Both the position numbers and the translations under genes were made by a program. DNA of 64,000 bases. Origin: Pseudoxanthomonas sp. 3HH-4. Lineage in GTDB: Bacteria > Pseudomonadota > Gammaproteobacteria > Xanthomonadales > Xanthomonadaceae. The notes beneath the pieces were generated by a model. That model had not been told where the DNA came from, did not search any database, and saw nothing but the letters and a program-made list of their open reading frames with translations. The stretch is taken from the NCBI RefSeq assembly GCF_006716465.1, contig NZ_VFPB01000004.1:418194-482193 (forward strand), given 5' to 3'. Below are positions 38,363 through 46,419 of this stretch, piece after piece. Every line of letters begins with the position of its first letter. Within the stretch, counting starts at the first letter, position 1.

Positions 38363-38986
38363 ATGCTCCGTACCGCACGCTACGCCGTCCTCGCCACCAC
38401 CTTGCTTGCCACCAGCGCCTTCGCCGGCGCGCGTGACGAACTGAAGACTTTCACCACCGGGCTGAAGGGCCTGGATGGCCAGTTCACGCAGAAGGTTTAC
38501 GACGGTGGCGGCAAGCTCAAGGAGACCTCGAATGGGCGCGTCGCGCTGTCGGCGCCGCGACTGTTCCGTTGGGAGTACAACAAGCCTTACGAACAGTTGA
38601 TCGTGGCCGACGGCAAGCAGGTGTGGGTCTACGACCCCGATCTGCAGCAGGCCACCGTGCGCGAGCAGGGCATCGAGGAAGAGAACAGCCCGCTCGCCGC
38701 CTTGATCGACCCCGGCAAGCTCGACCAGCAATTCAAGGTAGCCGAGGCGGCCGGGCAGGGCGGCCTGCAGTGGCTGACCCTCACGCCGAAGAACGAGGGC
38801 GATGCCAGCTTCCAGACCGCGCGCCTGGCCTTCACCGGCGGCACGCTGGTGAAGATGGAAGTGAAGGACGCCGTCGGCCAGCGCACCGAGATCGACTTCT
38901 CCGGCTGGAAGCGCAATCCCGCGTTCGCAGCCGGGACCTTCAAGTACGCACCCGCAAAGGGCGTGGACGTGGTCGGGGGTCCCTGA
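38363..38986 (+). CDS. lolA: Outer-membrane lipoprotein carrier LolA
   Basis: 207 residues with a signal peptide (YAVLATTLLATSAFAGARD). It carries lipoproteins across the periplasm from LolCDE to LolB. Conserved features: GQFTQKVYDGGGKLKETSNGRVALSAPRLFRWEYNKPYEQLIVADGKQVWVYDPDLQQ. It lies between ftsK and rarA as in E. coli. Confidence 0.95.
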   Translation: MLRTARYAVLATTLLATSAFAGARDELKTFTTGLKGLDGQFTQKVYDGGGKLKETSNGRVALSAPRLFRWEYNKPYEQLIVADGKQVWVYDPDLQQATVREQGIEEENSPLAALIDPGKLDQQFKVAEAAGQGGLQWLTLTPKNEGDASFQTARLAFTGGTLVKMEVKDAVGQRTEIDFSGWKRNPAFAAGTFKYAPAKGVDVVGGP

Positions 38987-39033
38987 CCGTTCCATCAGGC
39001 GAGTTCCGATTGGCCGCGACGTTACAATGACGC

Positions 39034-40401
39034 GTGGCCAGGACACGTACCCCCCTTGAAGCGCAGGCCGACCTGCTGAGTACCGACACCGATGCGCTGA
39101 GGCCGTTGGCCGAGCGCATCCGGCCGCGCAGCCTGGATGAGATGGTCGGCCAGCGCCGACTGCTGGCGCCGGGCAGCGCGCTGCGTCGCGCGGTAGAGTC
39201 CGGCCATGTGCACTCGATGATCCTGTGGGGGCCGCCCGGGTGTGGCAAGACGACGCTGTCCCTGTTGCTGGCGCGTTATGCGGACGCCGAGTTCAAGGCG
39301 ATCTCCGCGGTGCTGTCAGGACTGCCCGAGGTGCGCCAGGTGCTGGCCGAAGCGGCGCAGCGTTTCGCGGGCGGTCGCCGCACCGTGCTGTTCGTGGACG
39401 AGGTGCACCGCTTCAACAAGGCGCAGCAGGATGCTTTCCTGCCGCACATCGAGCGCGGCACGATCATCTTCGTCGGCGCGACCACCGAGAATCCGTCGTT
39501 CGAACTGAACTCCGCGCTGTTGTCGCGCTGCCGCGTGCACGTGATGGAGGCCGTTTCGCCCGAAGACATCCGGCAGGCGCTGCGCGCTGCACTGGATGAT
39601 GGGGAACGCGGGCTTGGCGGGCTGGCGGTGCAGGTCGACGGCGAGTCGCTGCTCGAGATCGCCACCGCTGCCGACGGCGACGTGCGTCGCGGGCTGACCC
39701 TGCTGGAGATCGCCGCGGAACTGGCCGCCGACGAAGGCGGGCACATCACGCCGCATACGCTGGCGCAGGTGCTGGCGGACCGCACGCGCCGCTTCGACAA
39801 GGGTGGCGAACAGTTCTACGACCAGATTTCCGCCCTTCACAAGTCGGTGCGCAGTTCCAATCCCGACGGCGCGGTGTACTGGCTCGCCCGCATGCTCGAC
39901 GGGGGCTGCGATCCTGCGTACCTCGCGCGGCGGATGACACGGATGGCGGTGGAAGACATCGGCCTGGCCGATCCACGCGCCTTGCAGATGGCCATCGATG
40001 CCTGGGATACCTACGAACGCTTGGGCAGTCCGGAAGGCGACCTGGCGCTGGCACAGTTGGTGATCTACCTCGCAAGCACCGCCAAGTCGAACGCCGGATA
40101 CATGGCCTTCAATGCAGCCAAGGCCGATGTGCGGGAATACGGCACTCAGGACGTGCCGATGCATCTGCGCAACGCGCCGACCAAGCTGATGAAGTCGCTG
40201 GGCTACGGCACCGGTTACCAGTACGACCACGATGCGGAGGGTGGCATCGCCTTGGACCAGACCGCATTTCCCGATGCCATGGGCGAGCGGACCTACTACG
40301 TGCCGGTCGAGCGCGGGTTGGAGATCAAGCTGAAGGAAAAGCTTGACCGCCTGCGCGAGGCGCGCCGGCAGGCGCGCCAACCGGCCGGCGGCAACGACTG
40401 A
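39034..40401 (+). CDS. rarA: Replication-associated recombination protein RarA (MgsA)
   Basis: 455 residues, GTG start at 39034. An AAA+ ATPase related to clamp loaders that acts at stalled forks. Walker A is WGPPGCGKTTLS, Walker B FVDEVHRFNKAQQ, sensor 1 GATTENPSFELN; the C-terminal tetramerisation region (YEYGTQDVPMHLRNAPTKLMKSLGYG-like, 40140-40220) is intact. It follows lolA. Confidence 0.95.
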   Translation: MARTRTPLEAQADLLSTDTDALRPLAERIRPRSLDEMVGQRRLLAPGSALRRAVESGHVHSMILWGPPGCGKTTLSLLLARYADAEFKAISAVLSGLPEVRQVLAEAAQRFAGGRRTVLFVDEVHRFNKAQQDAFLPHIERGTIIFVGATTENPSFELNSALLSRCRVHVMEAVSPEDIRQALRAALDDGERGLGGLAVQVDGESLLEIATAADGDVRRGLTLLEIAAELAADEGGHITPHTLAQVLADRTRRFDKGGEQFYDQISALHKSVRSSNPDGAVYWLARMLDGGCDPAYLARRMTRMAVEDIGLADPRALQMAIDAWDTYERLGSPEGDLALAQLVIYLASTAKSNAGYMAFNAAKADVREYGTQDVPMHLRNAPTKLMKSLGYGTGYQYDHDAEGGIALDQTAFPDAMGERTYYVPVERGLEIKLKEKLDRLREARRQARQPAGGND

Positions 40402-40423
40402 ATCTTTCGACGGGACACGACGC

Positions 40424-40837
40424 ATGCCGGTACAAGCCTGGATGTGGTGGCAGCAGTTGGCGCTGGTGATGGCGGGCGGCGCGGTGGGTGCGGCGGCGCG
40501 CTTCTGGCTTGGCGGCGTCCTGCTGCGCCAGTTGGGCAGCGGATTCCCGTGGGGCACGTTCGCGGTGAACATGATCGGTTCGTTCGCCGCGGGTTTCCTC
40601 GCGATCTGGCTGGAAGCGCGCGGTCCGTCGGCGGTCTACTGGCGCGCGTTCCTGATGGTCGGCGTGCTCGGCGCTTTGACCACGTATTCGGCCCTGATGG
40701 TCGAATGCCTGTTGTTCACGCGATCTGACCGGCAGGGCAACGCGCTGGGCTATCTTGCCGTCACTCTGGTGCTGGGACTGCTGCTCGTATGGCTGGGTGC
40801 GCGCGTTGCCGGCGCGATCCGCCCACAGGCCTGGTAG
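40424..40837 (+). CDS. crcB: Fluoride ion channel CrcB/Fluc
   Basis: 137 residues with four membrane helices and the Fluc signature GTFAVNMIGSFAAGF plus GVLGALTTYSALMVE. It exports fluoride. It begins 22 bp after rarA and is probably in the same transcript; no fluoride riboswitch fits in that gap. A start at the second Met (MWWQQL) is also possible. Confidence 0.94.
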   Translation: MPVQAWMWWQQLALVMAGGAVGAAARFWLGGVLLRQLGSGFPWGTFAVNMIGSFAAGFLAIWLEARGPSAVYWRAFLMVGVLGALTTYSALMVECLLFTRSDRQGNALGYLAVTLVLGLLLVWLGARVAGAIRPQAW

Positions 40838-41039
40838 CCGCACAACGTCCGGCGAAGCGGCGGGCGGACATCGCGCGCGCGGACATGACAGCACCGCGCG
40901 CATGCGGACGAACGGTGCATGTGCGAACAAATTCTTAACCTTGTGCCCGGATGCGGATAACGATTGCCGTGCAAATGTGACTCGCGTCGCTTTTTAGGGG
41001 CTTCCCCTGGGTCCCGGAGCGACTACAAGGAGACTCAAC
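40838..41039 (+). promoter_or_regulatory. Promoter/leader region of the Gly-rich protein operon
   Basis: A 202-bp gap. A local AT-rich stretch (AACAAATTCTTAACC, near 40926-40940) could hold the promoter. Just upstream of the start lies a small hairpin, AGGGG-CTT-CCCCT (40996-41008), preceded by five Ts. A good ribosome-binding site, AAGGAGA (41027-41033), precedes the ATG. Confidence 0.5.
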
Positions 41040-42566
41040 ATGTGCATTCGCAAGACACTGATCGCATCGGCGGTATTGCTGGCGCTCGGCACGACGGGAC
41101 AGGCATTCGCGCAACAGACCAACAACGAGAGCGGACGTGGGGACGACATCCTGGTCAACCTCGCCGCGGACATGAGCAACAACAGCACCAACACGGACAA
41201 CAGCGACAACTCGGACAATTCGGACAACTCTGACAATTCCGACCACAGCGACAACAGCACTCACGACGGCGACAACCGCGACAATCGCGGCAGGGCGACC
41301 GCGGAAGGCTTTGGCTCGACAGCCGCCAACAACGGCAGCACCGCGACTTCAACGTTCTCCAACTCATTCAACCACAGCAAGGCCGTGGCTGAAACGAAGC
41401 TGATCGGCGCCGTTTCGGGTGTGACCGTGCACGACATCGGCAACGTCGCCAAGAACTGGGGCGATGCGAACGGCGGTGACGGTGGCAAGGGTGGCGCGGG
41501 CTATGGCGGCAAGGGCTACGGCGGCAGCGCTGCGGGCGGTACCGGCAACGGTGGCGACGGTGGTGATGGCGGCAACGGTGGCGATGGCGGTAGCGGCGGA
41601 AACGCGAACAACGGCAGCGCGACGGCGGGCGATTCGTCCAATGGCAGCGCGACCATCGGCGACGCCACGGCGGGCAACGGTGGTCGTGGCGGAAACGCCA
41701 ACGATACACGCGGCGCCAACGGCGGCGACGGCAATGGTTGGGGCGGCGACGGCAACGCGACGGCCGGCAACGGACGTGGCCGGGGCGGTGACGCCGGCGG
41801 CTGGGGCGGCGATGGTGGCGGTGCCACGGGCGCCTCCGGCGGCGATGCCGGAAGCGCGAGCGGCGACACCGGTTCGATCGCGGGTGCTTCCGGCGGCGAC
41901 GCCGGAGCAGGCAGCGGCAACGTGCGCGAACGTGGCGCAGGCGACGGTACCAGCGGCGACGGCACGGCAACCGGTGGCGCAGGCACGTCAGGTGACGCGA
42001 CTGCAACGGGCGGAGCAAGCAGCGCCACTGCAGGTGCAGGCATGTCGGGTGACGCGACCGGTACCGGCGGTGACGGCTCCGGCACGGGCGGCGCTGGCTC
42101 CGGGACGGGCGGCGACGCGACCGCCACGGGCGGCGCAGGCTCCGGCATGGGCGGCGCAGGCGGCACGCTGACGGCGACCGCAGGCGACGGCGGCGACGGT
42201 GGCGATGCCAGCAATGGCGACGCCAGCAACGGTAGTGCGTCCTCCACCGCCAGCAATGGCGATGCGACGGCCGGCAACGGCGCCAGCGGCGCGGTCGGTG
42301 CGACCGGTGGTGCGGGTGGCGTCGGCAACGGAGGCGACGGCAATGGCGGTGACGGCAATGGTGGCGTCGGCAACGGTGCAACCGGTGGTGCCGGCGGCGC
42401 AGGCGGTTCCGTTGCGGTCGATGCAGGTGCGTTCGACATGTCGAACAACATGACGAGCGTCGGGCAGTCGGCGGCCGGCATCATGGTCGCGGCCCAGAAC
42501 AGCGGCATGGCCTCGCTGATCCAGCAGGGCATCACCGTTCAAGCCAACCTGACCGTAGGCCCATAA
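41040..42566 (+). CDS. Secreted Gly/Asn/Asp-rich low-complexity protein, candidate fibre subunit
   Basis: 508 residues. A signal peptide (TLIASAVLLALGTTGQAFA, cleavage near 24) is followed by seven Asp-Asn-Ser-type triplets (53-73), a non-repetitive segment (about 85-140, SNSFNHSKAVAETKLIGAVSG), a ~315-residue glycine-rich region (141-456) made of GGDG, GNGG, ATGGAG and GSATxGD units, and a C-terminal non-repetitive tail (457-508). DMSNN occurs in both the N- and C-terminal segments (45-49; in AFDMSNN). The tail ends QNSGMASLIQQGITVQANL, a Gln/Asn pattern like amyloid or curlin repeats, and the same motif ends the next protein. First gene of a five-gene unit with a C39 peptidase and outer-membrane barrel. 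The function as an extracellular fibre or matrix protein is inference. Confidence 0.8.
   Translation: MCIRKTLIASAVLLALGTTGQAFAQQTNNESGRGDDILVNLAADMSNNSTNTDNSDNSDNSDNSDNSDHSDNSTHDGDNRDNRGRATAEGFGSTAANNGSTATSTFSNSFNHSKAVAETKLIGAVSGVTVHDIGNVAKNWGDANGGDGGKGGAGYGGKGYGGSAAGGTGNGGDGGDGGNGGDGGSGGNANNGSATAGDSSNGSATIGDATAGNGGRGGNANDTRGANGGDGNGWGGDGNATAGNGRGRGGDAGGWGGDGGGATGASGGDAGSASGDTGSIAGASGGDAGAGSGNVRERGAGDGTSGDGTATGGAGTSGDATATGGASSATAGAGMSGDATGTGGDGSGTGGAGSGTGGDATATGGAGSGMGGAGGTLTATAGDGGDGGDASNGDASNGSASSTASNGDATAGNGASGAVGATGGAGGVGNGGDGNGGDGNGGVGNGATGGAGGAGGSVAVDAGAFDMSNNMTSVGQSAAGIMVAAQNSGMASLIQQGITVQANLTVGP
41196..41258 (+). repeat. Seven 9-bp units encoding Asp-Asn-Ser
   Basis: GACAACAGC/TCG/TCT/TCC-type 9-mers in tandem encode (DNS)5-DHS-DNS at residues 53-73. 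Third-position variation shows the array is selected at the protein level rather than freshly duplicated. Confidence 0.85.
41460..42407 (+). repeat. Low-complexity glycine-rich coding repeat
   Basis: Imperfect GGCGGCGACGG/GGCAACGGT units encoding the glycine-rich domain. They create long proline- and arginine-rich open frames on the opposite strand that are not genes. The region is prone to length variation and assembly error. Confidence 0.85.
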
Positions 42567-42682
42567 GCGTTCCGCAGTGTCATGGCCCAGCCGGCCAGGC
42601 ACTCCGCGTGGACGCAGGCGTCCCGCTTCACGGCGGGACGCCCCACGGCTGCGCGATGGACGCATGGCAAGGGAGACTGACC

Positions 42683-43105
42683 ATGCACACGCACCAACAG
42701 GCCGGGTTGCGCATCGCAACCTGGGGACTGCTCATTCTCGCGTTCGGGGCCGCGGCGGAAGACAACGCCTTTGCCCGCGCCGGATGGACGCCCGCCATCA
42801 CTTTCGAGACATCGGTTCCGGACGTGCCGGTCGTGGCCGTCAGCGAACTGGGACGCGCGATCGCGGTGGACCGGTTGTCCGGTTTGCGAGGTGGCGACAG
42901 CAGCCAGACCGAGAACCTCATCGATGTGGACGGTTCCGTGGATGGCAACACGGCGCACCACATCACCAGTGGAACCAACAGCATCGCTGACGGCGCGTTC
43001 GGCAACGCCAACGGCATCAATACCGTCATCCAGAACACTGGCAGCAACGTGCTGATCCAGAACGCGATGATCGTGACCATCGACTTCACCGGCGGACCGC
43101 AATGA
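42683..43105 (+). CDS. Secreted precursor with double-glycine site and fibre-like C-terminus
   Basis: 140 residues; AAGGGAG lies eight bases before the ATG. A signal peptide (LRIATWGLLILAFGAAAEDNAFA) is followed by a ~40-residue segment, then LSGLRGG at 65-71. L at -7, L at -4 and GG at -2/-1 match the leader consensus of C39-peptidase substrates, predicting cleavage after G71 and a 69-residue mature chain. That chain is rich in Gly/Asn/Ile (GAFGNANGINTVIQN) and ends NTGSNVLIQNAMIVTIDFT, the same motif that ends the 508-residue protein. It overlaps the C39 peptidase gene by four bases. I propose a minor subunit or nucleator, as FapB is for FapC; this is inference. Confidence 0.78.
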   Translation: MHTHQQAGLRIATWGLLILAFGAAAEDNAFARAGWTPAITFETSVPDVPVVAVSELGRAIAVDRLSGLRGGDSSQTENLIDVDGSVDGNTAHHITSGTNSIADGAFGNANGINTVIQNTGSNVLIQNAMIVTIDFTGGPQ

Positions 43106-43806
43106 AACACCGTGTCCGGCAGCGTCGGTGGTCGCGATGTGCCGCGCTCGCTTGCGCATTGGTCGCGCTGGGTGGCGCGTCGGCGGCGACCAGTGACGTC
43201 CGCGTGCCGGGCAGTGCCTACAGCGTCCGCGTGACCAGTCTGAAGGAAGCACGTTTCAAGACCACGCTGCCGCAGCAGTACGACTTCAGCTGCGGCTCCG
43301 CGGCGACGGCGACGCTGCTGACGCACCAGTACGGCCACGCCGTGAGCGAAGTGGATGTGTTCGTGCAGATGTACAACAACGGCGACCAGGCGCGTATCCG
43401 CAAGGAAGGCTTCTCGCTGCTGGACATGCGCCGCTACCTGCGCTCAAAAGGGTATGAAGCCGATGGTTTCGAACTGCCGCTGGACAAGCTGCAGCAGGAG
43501 AACGTGCCCGCGATCGTACTGCTCAATGATCGCGGTTACCGGCACTTCGTCGTCGTCAAGGGCCTGCGCAATGGTCGCGTGCTGCTGGGCGATCCCGCGC
43601 GCGGCACGCGCGCGATGCCGCGCTCGCGCTTCGAGGCGTTGTGGGACAACCGGGTGATGTTCGTCGTGCACAACCAGCGGGAACGCGCCCGCTTCAACCA
43701 GGCCCGCGATTGGCAGACCGCACCTCCGGCGCCGCTCGACATGGGAATCCAGCGCGACGGCCTGCGCAACGTCACCGTGCCCAGGCGCGGTTCGGGAGAC
43801 ATCTGA
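43102..43806 (+). CDS. Periplasmic C39-family cysteine peptidase (FapD-like)
   Basis: 234 residues. A signal peptide (RCAALACALVALGGASAA) shows export, unlike the cytosolic C39 domains of bacteriocin ABC exporters. The peptidase core has the oxyanion glutamine Q58, catalytic C64 (QQYDFSCGSAATATLLTH), H148 (YRHFVVVKG) and D164 (LLGDPARG). Stand-alone C39 proteins of this kind occur as FapD in Pseudomonas amyloid operons. Its likely substrates are the two neighbouring proteins with L-x-x-L/M-R-G-G sites. Its ATG overlaps the preceding stop, so expression is coupled. Confidence 0.88.
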   Translation: MKHRVRQRRWSRCAALACALVALGGASAATSDVRVPGSAYSVRVTSLKEARFKTTLPQQYDFSCGSAATATLLTHQYGHAVSEVDVFVQMYNNGDQARIRKEGFSLLDMRRYLRSKGYEADGFELPLDKLQQENVPAIVLLNDRGYRHFVVVKGLRNGRVLLGDPARGTRAMPRSRFEALWDNRVMFVVHNQRERARFNQARDWQTAPPAPLDMGIQRDGLRNVTVPRRGSGDI

Positions 43807-43807
43807 C

Positions 43808-44311
43808 ATGGACAGGATCAGGCAGGGCGTCTGCCGCGGCACAGTCATGCTGGCCGTGCTGCTGGCGCCAGTTGGCGCGCGGGGGCAGGGCGGAGAGTTG
43901 GGCACGGAATGGCAACCCGTCGATCCCGCGCGCCTCGCAGAGATGCGCGGTGGCTTCCAGATGCCCTCGGGCATGATGCTGTCGTTCGGCATCGAGCGCG
44001 TGGTCTTCCTCAACGGTGAGCTGACGGCGCGCATCGCCGTGCGGGTTCCGGACGTGGCGCGCATCACGCCAGACCAAGCGCAGGCGCTGGCCGACTTCAA
44101 TCGCGGACTGGTGATCCAGATCGGCGAGGGCAATCGCTTCGATCCCACACAGACCGCCGGCGGCCTGGTGATCCAGAACACGCTGGATGATCAGGATATC
44201 CGCACAGTCACCCGCATCGACGTGGGTGTCGACACGCTCGGGGCCTACCAGGCCCTCAATGCGAACGGCGCGCTCACGGACGCGTTGATCCGCGCACCCG
44301 GCAACCCATGA
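43808..44311 (+). CDS. Secreted protein with double-glycine site
   Basis: 167 residues, beginning one base after the peptidase stop. A signal peptide (GTVMLAVLLAPVGARG) is followed by LAEMRGG at 43-49: L at -7, M at -4, GG at -2/-1, the C39-type cleavage consensus. The remainder (FQMPSGMMLSFGIERVVFLNG; GGLVIQNTLDDQDIRTVTRIDV) is predicted beta-rich and contains another LVIQN motif. It may be a chaperone or minor component, in the position FapE holds in fap operons, but I see no firm homology. Function unknown. Confidence 0.75.
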   Translation: MDRIRQGVCRGTVMLAVLLAPVGARGQGGELGTEWQPVDPARLAEMRGGFQMPSGMMLSFGIERVVFLNGELTARIAVRVPDVARITPDQAQALADFNRGLVIQIGEGNRFDPTQTAGGLVIQNTLDDQDIRTVTRIDVGVDTLGAYQALNANGALTDALIRAPGNP

Positions 44312-44364
44312 CATCGACGCAGGACCGGGATCACCGCGCCCACGCACAAGACAAGGGGAACAGC

Positions 44365-45879
44365 ATGAAAGGGACGTCACTGATAGAAGTTGCGCCGCTG
44401 GCACTTGCAGTCAGCCTGGGGGTGCATGCGGGGCAGGCGCGGGCACAGGAGTCGGTGATGCCGGTGCCGCCGCCGGTGCCGGCGCAGCCTTATGAGATCA
44501 CGGCCGATGCGCGTTTGGATACGTTGCAGCGCCAACTCAATGAGCAGACACAGCGGCTGCAGGCCATGCGTGATGCCATGCAGGCGCAGGAGCAACAGAT
44601 CTTCAATCTGCAGAATGCGCTCAACGAAGAAATCCTCGCCAATGCGCGTGCCCGTGGCGCGCCCGCACCGGTGATCGTGCCTGCGCTGAACCAGGCGCCG
44701 ACCTTCCGCGATTCCCCTCCGCCGGCGCAGACCTACATCGTGACCGGTCCGACACCGCAGGCATCCCCGCAGCTGCCGTCGGGTACCGACGGCGCGCACA
44801 CAGGCACGCAGGTCGCGCAGTCCGGCTCCGCACAGGGCACTTCACCGCCTGCAAACCAACAGGCGCAGCAGGCAGAAACGCAGGCGCCGCAACGCGTAGG
44901 ACGGGCACCGGAAAGCGATTCGCGGCCGCCCGAGGTCGCGCAGATATTCGATCAGCCCGGTGTGCTGACACCGAAGGGCAAGATGGTACTGGAGCCGTCG
45001 CTGCAGTACGGCTACTCGGCCAACGACCGTGTCGCGCTGGTGGGCTACACCATCATTCCCGCCATCCTGATCGGTCTGATCGATGTGCGGCAGGTGAAAA
45101 CCACCACCGCTGTCGCCACGCTCACCGGGCGCTACGGCCTCAGCCGACGCATGGAAGTCGAAGCAAAACTGCCCTACGTCTATATCCATAGCGATACGGT
45201 CAGCCGCGAAATCTTCACGGGCTCCGCCCAGGACCGTGTGTTCAATGCGCGCGGCAGCGGGATGGGCGATGTGGAACTCACCGGCCGCTACCAGCTCAAC
45301 CGGGGCGCCGCCGACAAACCGTTCTACATCGCATGGCTGCGCTACAAGAGCCGCACGGGCCGCGACCTGTTCGAGGTCGTCACCGACTGCGTGACGCGCT
45401 GCGTAGCCAATACCACCGGTACCGGCCTGCCGCTCGACCTGCCCACCGGCAGCGGTTTCAATTCGCTGCAGCCCGGCGTGACCTGGCTGTACCCTTCGGA
45501 TCCTGTCGTGTTCTTCGGCAGCCTCAGCTACCTGCACAATTTCAAGCGAAGTGACGTATCACGTCGCGTGCTGGGCGGGCAGACCGAATTCCTGGGTGAT
45601 ATCAAGGCCGGCGACATCCTTGGCTTCAACCTCGGCATGGGCCTGGCGCTAAACGAAAAGGCGGCCATCAGCATCGGCTACGACCAGAGCATCGTCGACA
45701 AGACCGAGCAGGATGGGGAAGAGGTCGCCGGTGCAGTACGCACGACACTGGGGACCCTGCTGCTGGGCGGGACCTACCGCTTCAGCGACCGTATGTCGCT
45801 GAACGTAGCGCTGGGCGTGGGCGTCACCCGTGACACGCCGGACGTGACCTTCACGGCGCGCTTGCCGATCAACTTCTGA
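44365..45879 (+). CDS. Outer-membrane beta-barrel with N-terminal coiled coil, candidate secretion pore (FapF-like)
   Basis: 504 residues; AAGGGGA precedes the ATG at 44365. The signal peptide ends near GQARA. Residues 45-90 form a coiled coil (LDTLQRQLNEQTQRLQAMRDAMQ), then a Pro/Gln/Ala-rich linker (~95-190), then a barrel domain with alternating strands (MVLEPSLQYGYSANDRVALVGY onwards) ending in the outer-membrane signature aromatic (LPINF). The barrel resembles proteins annotated as MetA-pathway/transporter barrels. FapF, the Fap secretion channel, has the same plan of N-terminal coiled coil plus barrel. Two cysteines (VTDCVTRCVAN) may form a loop disulfide. Its role as the export pore for the upstream proteins is inferred from position and architecture. 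Confidence 0.8.
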   Translation: MKGTSLIEVAPLALAVSLGVHAGQARAQESVMPVPPPVPAQPYEITADARLDTLQRQLNEQTQRLQAMRDAMQAQEQQIFNLQNALNEEILANARARGAPAPVIVPALNQAPTFRDSPPPAQTYIVTGPTPQASPQLPSGTDGAHTGTQVAQSGSAQGTSPPANQQAQQAETQAPQRVGRAPESDSRPPEVAQIFDQPGVLTPKGKMVLEPSLQYGYSANDRVALVGYTIIPAILIGLIDVRQVKTTTAVATLTGRYGLSRRMEVEAKLPYVYIHSDTVSREIFTGSAQDRVFNARGSGMGDVELTGRYQLNRGAADKPFYIAWLRYKSRTGRDLFEVVTDCVTRCVANTTGTGLPLDLPTGSGFNSLQPGVTWLYPSDPVVFFGSLSYLHNFKRSDVSRRVLGGQTEFLGDIKAGDILGFNLGMGLALNEKAAISIGYDQSIVDKTEQDGEEVAGAVRTTLGTLLLGGTYRFSDRMSLNVALGVGVTRDTPDVTFTARLPINF

Positions 45880-45889
45880 TCACCCCGCG

Positions 45890-46264
45890 TCAGCCGGCGC
45901 GGCCCTGCCACCACAGCCACACGGCCGCCGCCAGCATCAGCCACTCGGTCACCGCCAGCGCAAGGGTGGTGGTTTCCACCGGCCACCAGCGCAGCAGCGC
46001 GACGCTGCGGTACAGCACGATGGGCAAGTACAGCGCAATCGCCAGCACCAGCCCCGTGCGCGTCTGCTGCGTCCAGGCGAACCACGCGAACAGGAACGCC
46101 AGGCCCAACTGCAGGCCGCCGTAGATCGTCAGGTACTCCGTCTGCCCGGATCGGGTGAGCGAGGCATACCCTACCGCCGCGGCGGTGCGCGCCGGCGCCA
46201 GCGTGCACCAGCCTGCGAGCAACAGGTAGGCCACCGCATTGAGGTACAGATAGGCCGACGTCAT
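45890..46264 (-). CDS. Small four-helix inner-membrane protein
   Basis: 124 residues, about four membrane helices (YLNAVAYLLLAGWCTLA; LTIYGGLQLGLAFLFAWFAW; GLVLAIALYLPIVLYRSVAL; LALAVTEWLMLAAAVWLWW). Similar to DUF4345-type proteins, unassigned. It is convergent with the barrel gene and ends ten bases from it. Confidence 0.7.
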   Translation of the reverse strand: MTSAYLYLNAVAYLLLAGWCTLAPARTAAAVGYASLTRSGQTEYLTIYGGLQLGLAFLFAWFAWTQQTRTGLVLAIALYLPIVLYRSVALLRWWPVETTTLALAVTEWLMLAAAVWLWWQGRAG

Positions 46265-46419
46265 CGCGCATCTCCGGGAAGTGGAACGTCGTTCTTGCAG
46301 GGTAGCCGGTGATGACGCGGTGAAGGTGGGGGAAATCCGACGTGACGACGCGACATGGGCCGATCCCCAGGGATGGCGCATCGGCGGATGCTGCAGACTC
46401 CCACCCACAGGAGCCTGCC

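Noticed and set aside
41460..42407. Possible CRISPR-like or tandem-repeat array
   Set aside because: Units are irregular, coding and unspaced; there are no constant repeats with unique spacers.
41368..42535. Arg/His-rich and Pro-rich open frames on the - strand opposite the Gly-rich gene
   Set aside because: They are complements of the GGC/GAC repeats; no signal peptide, start site or homology.
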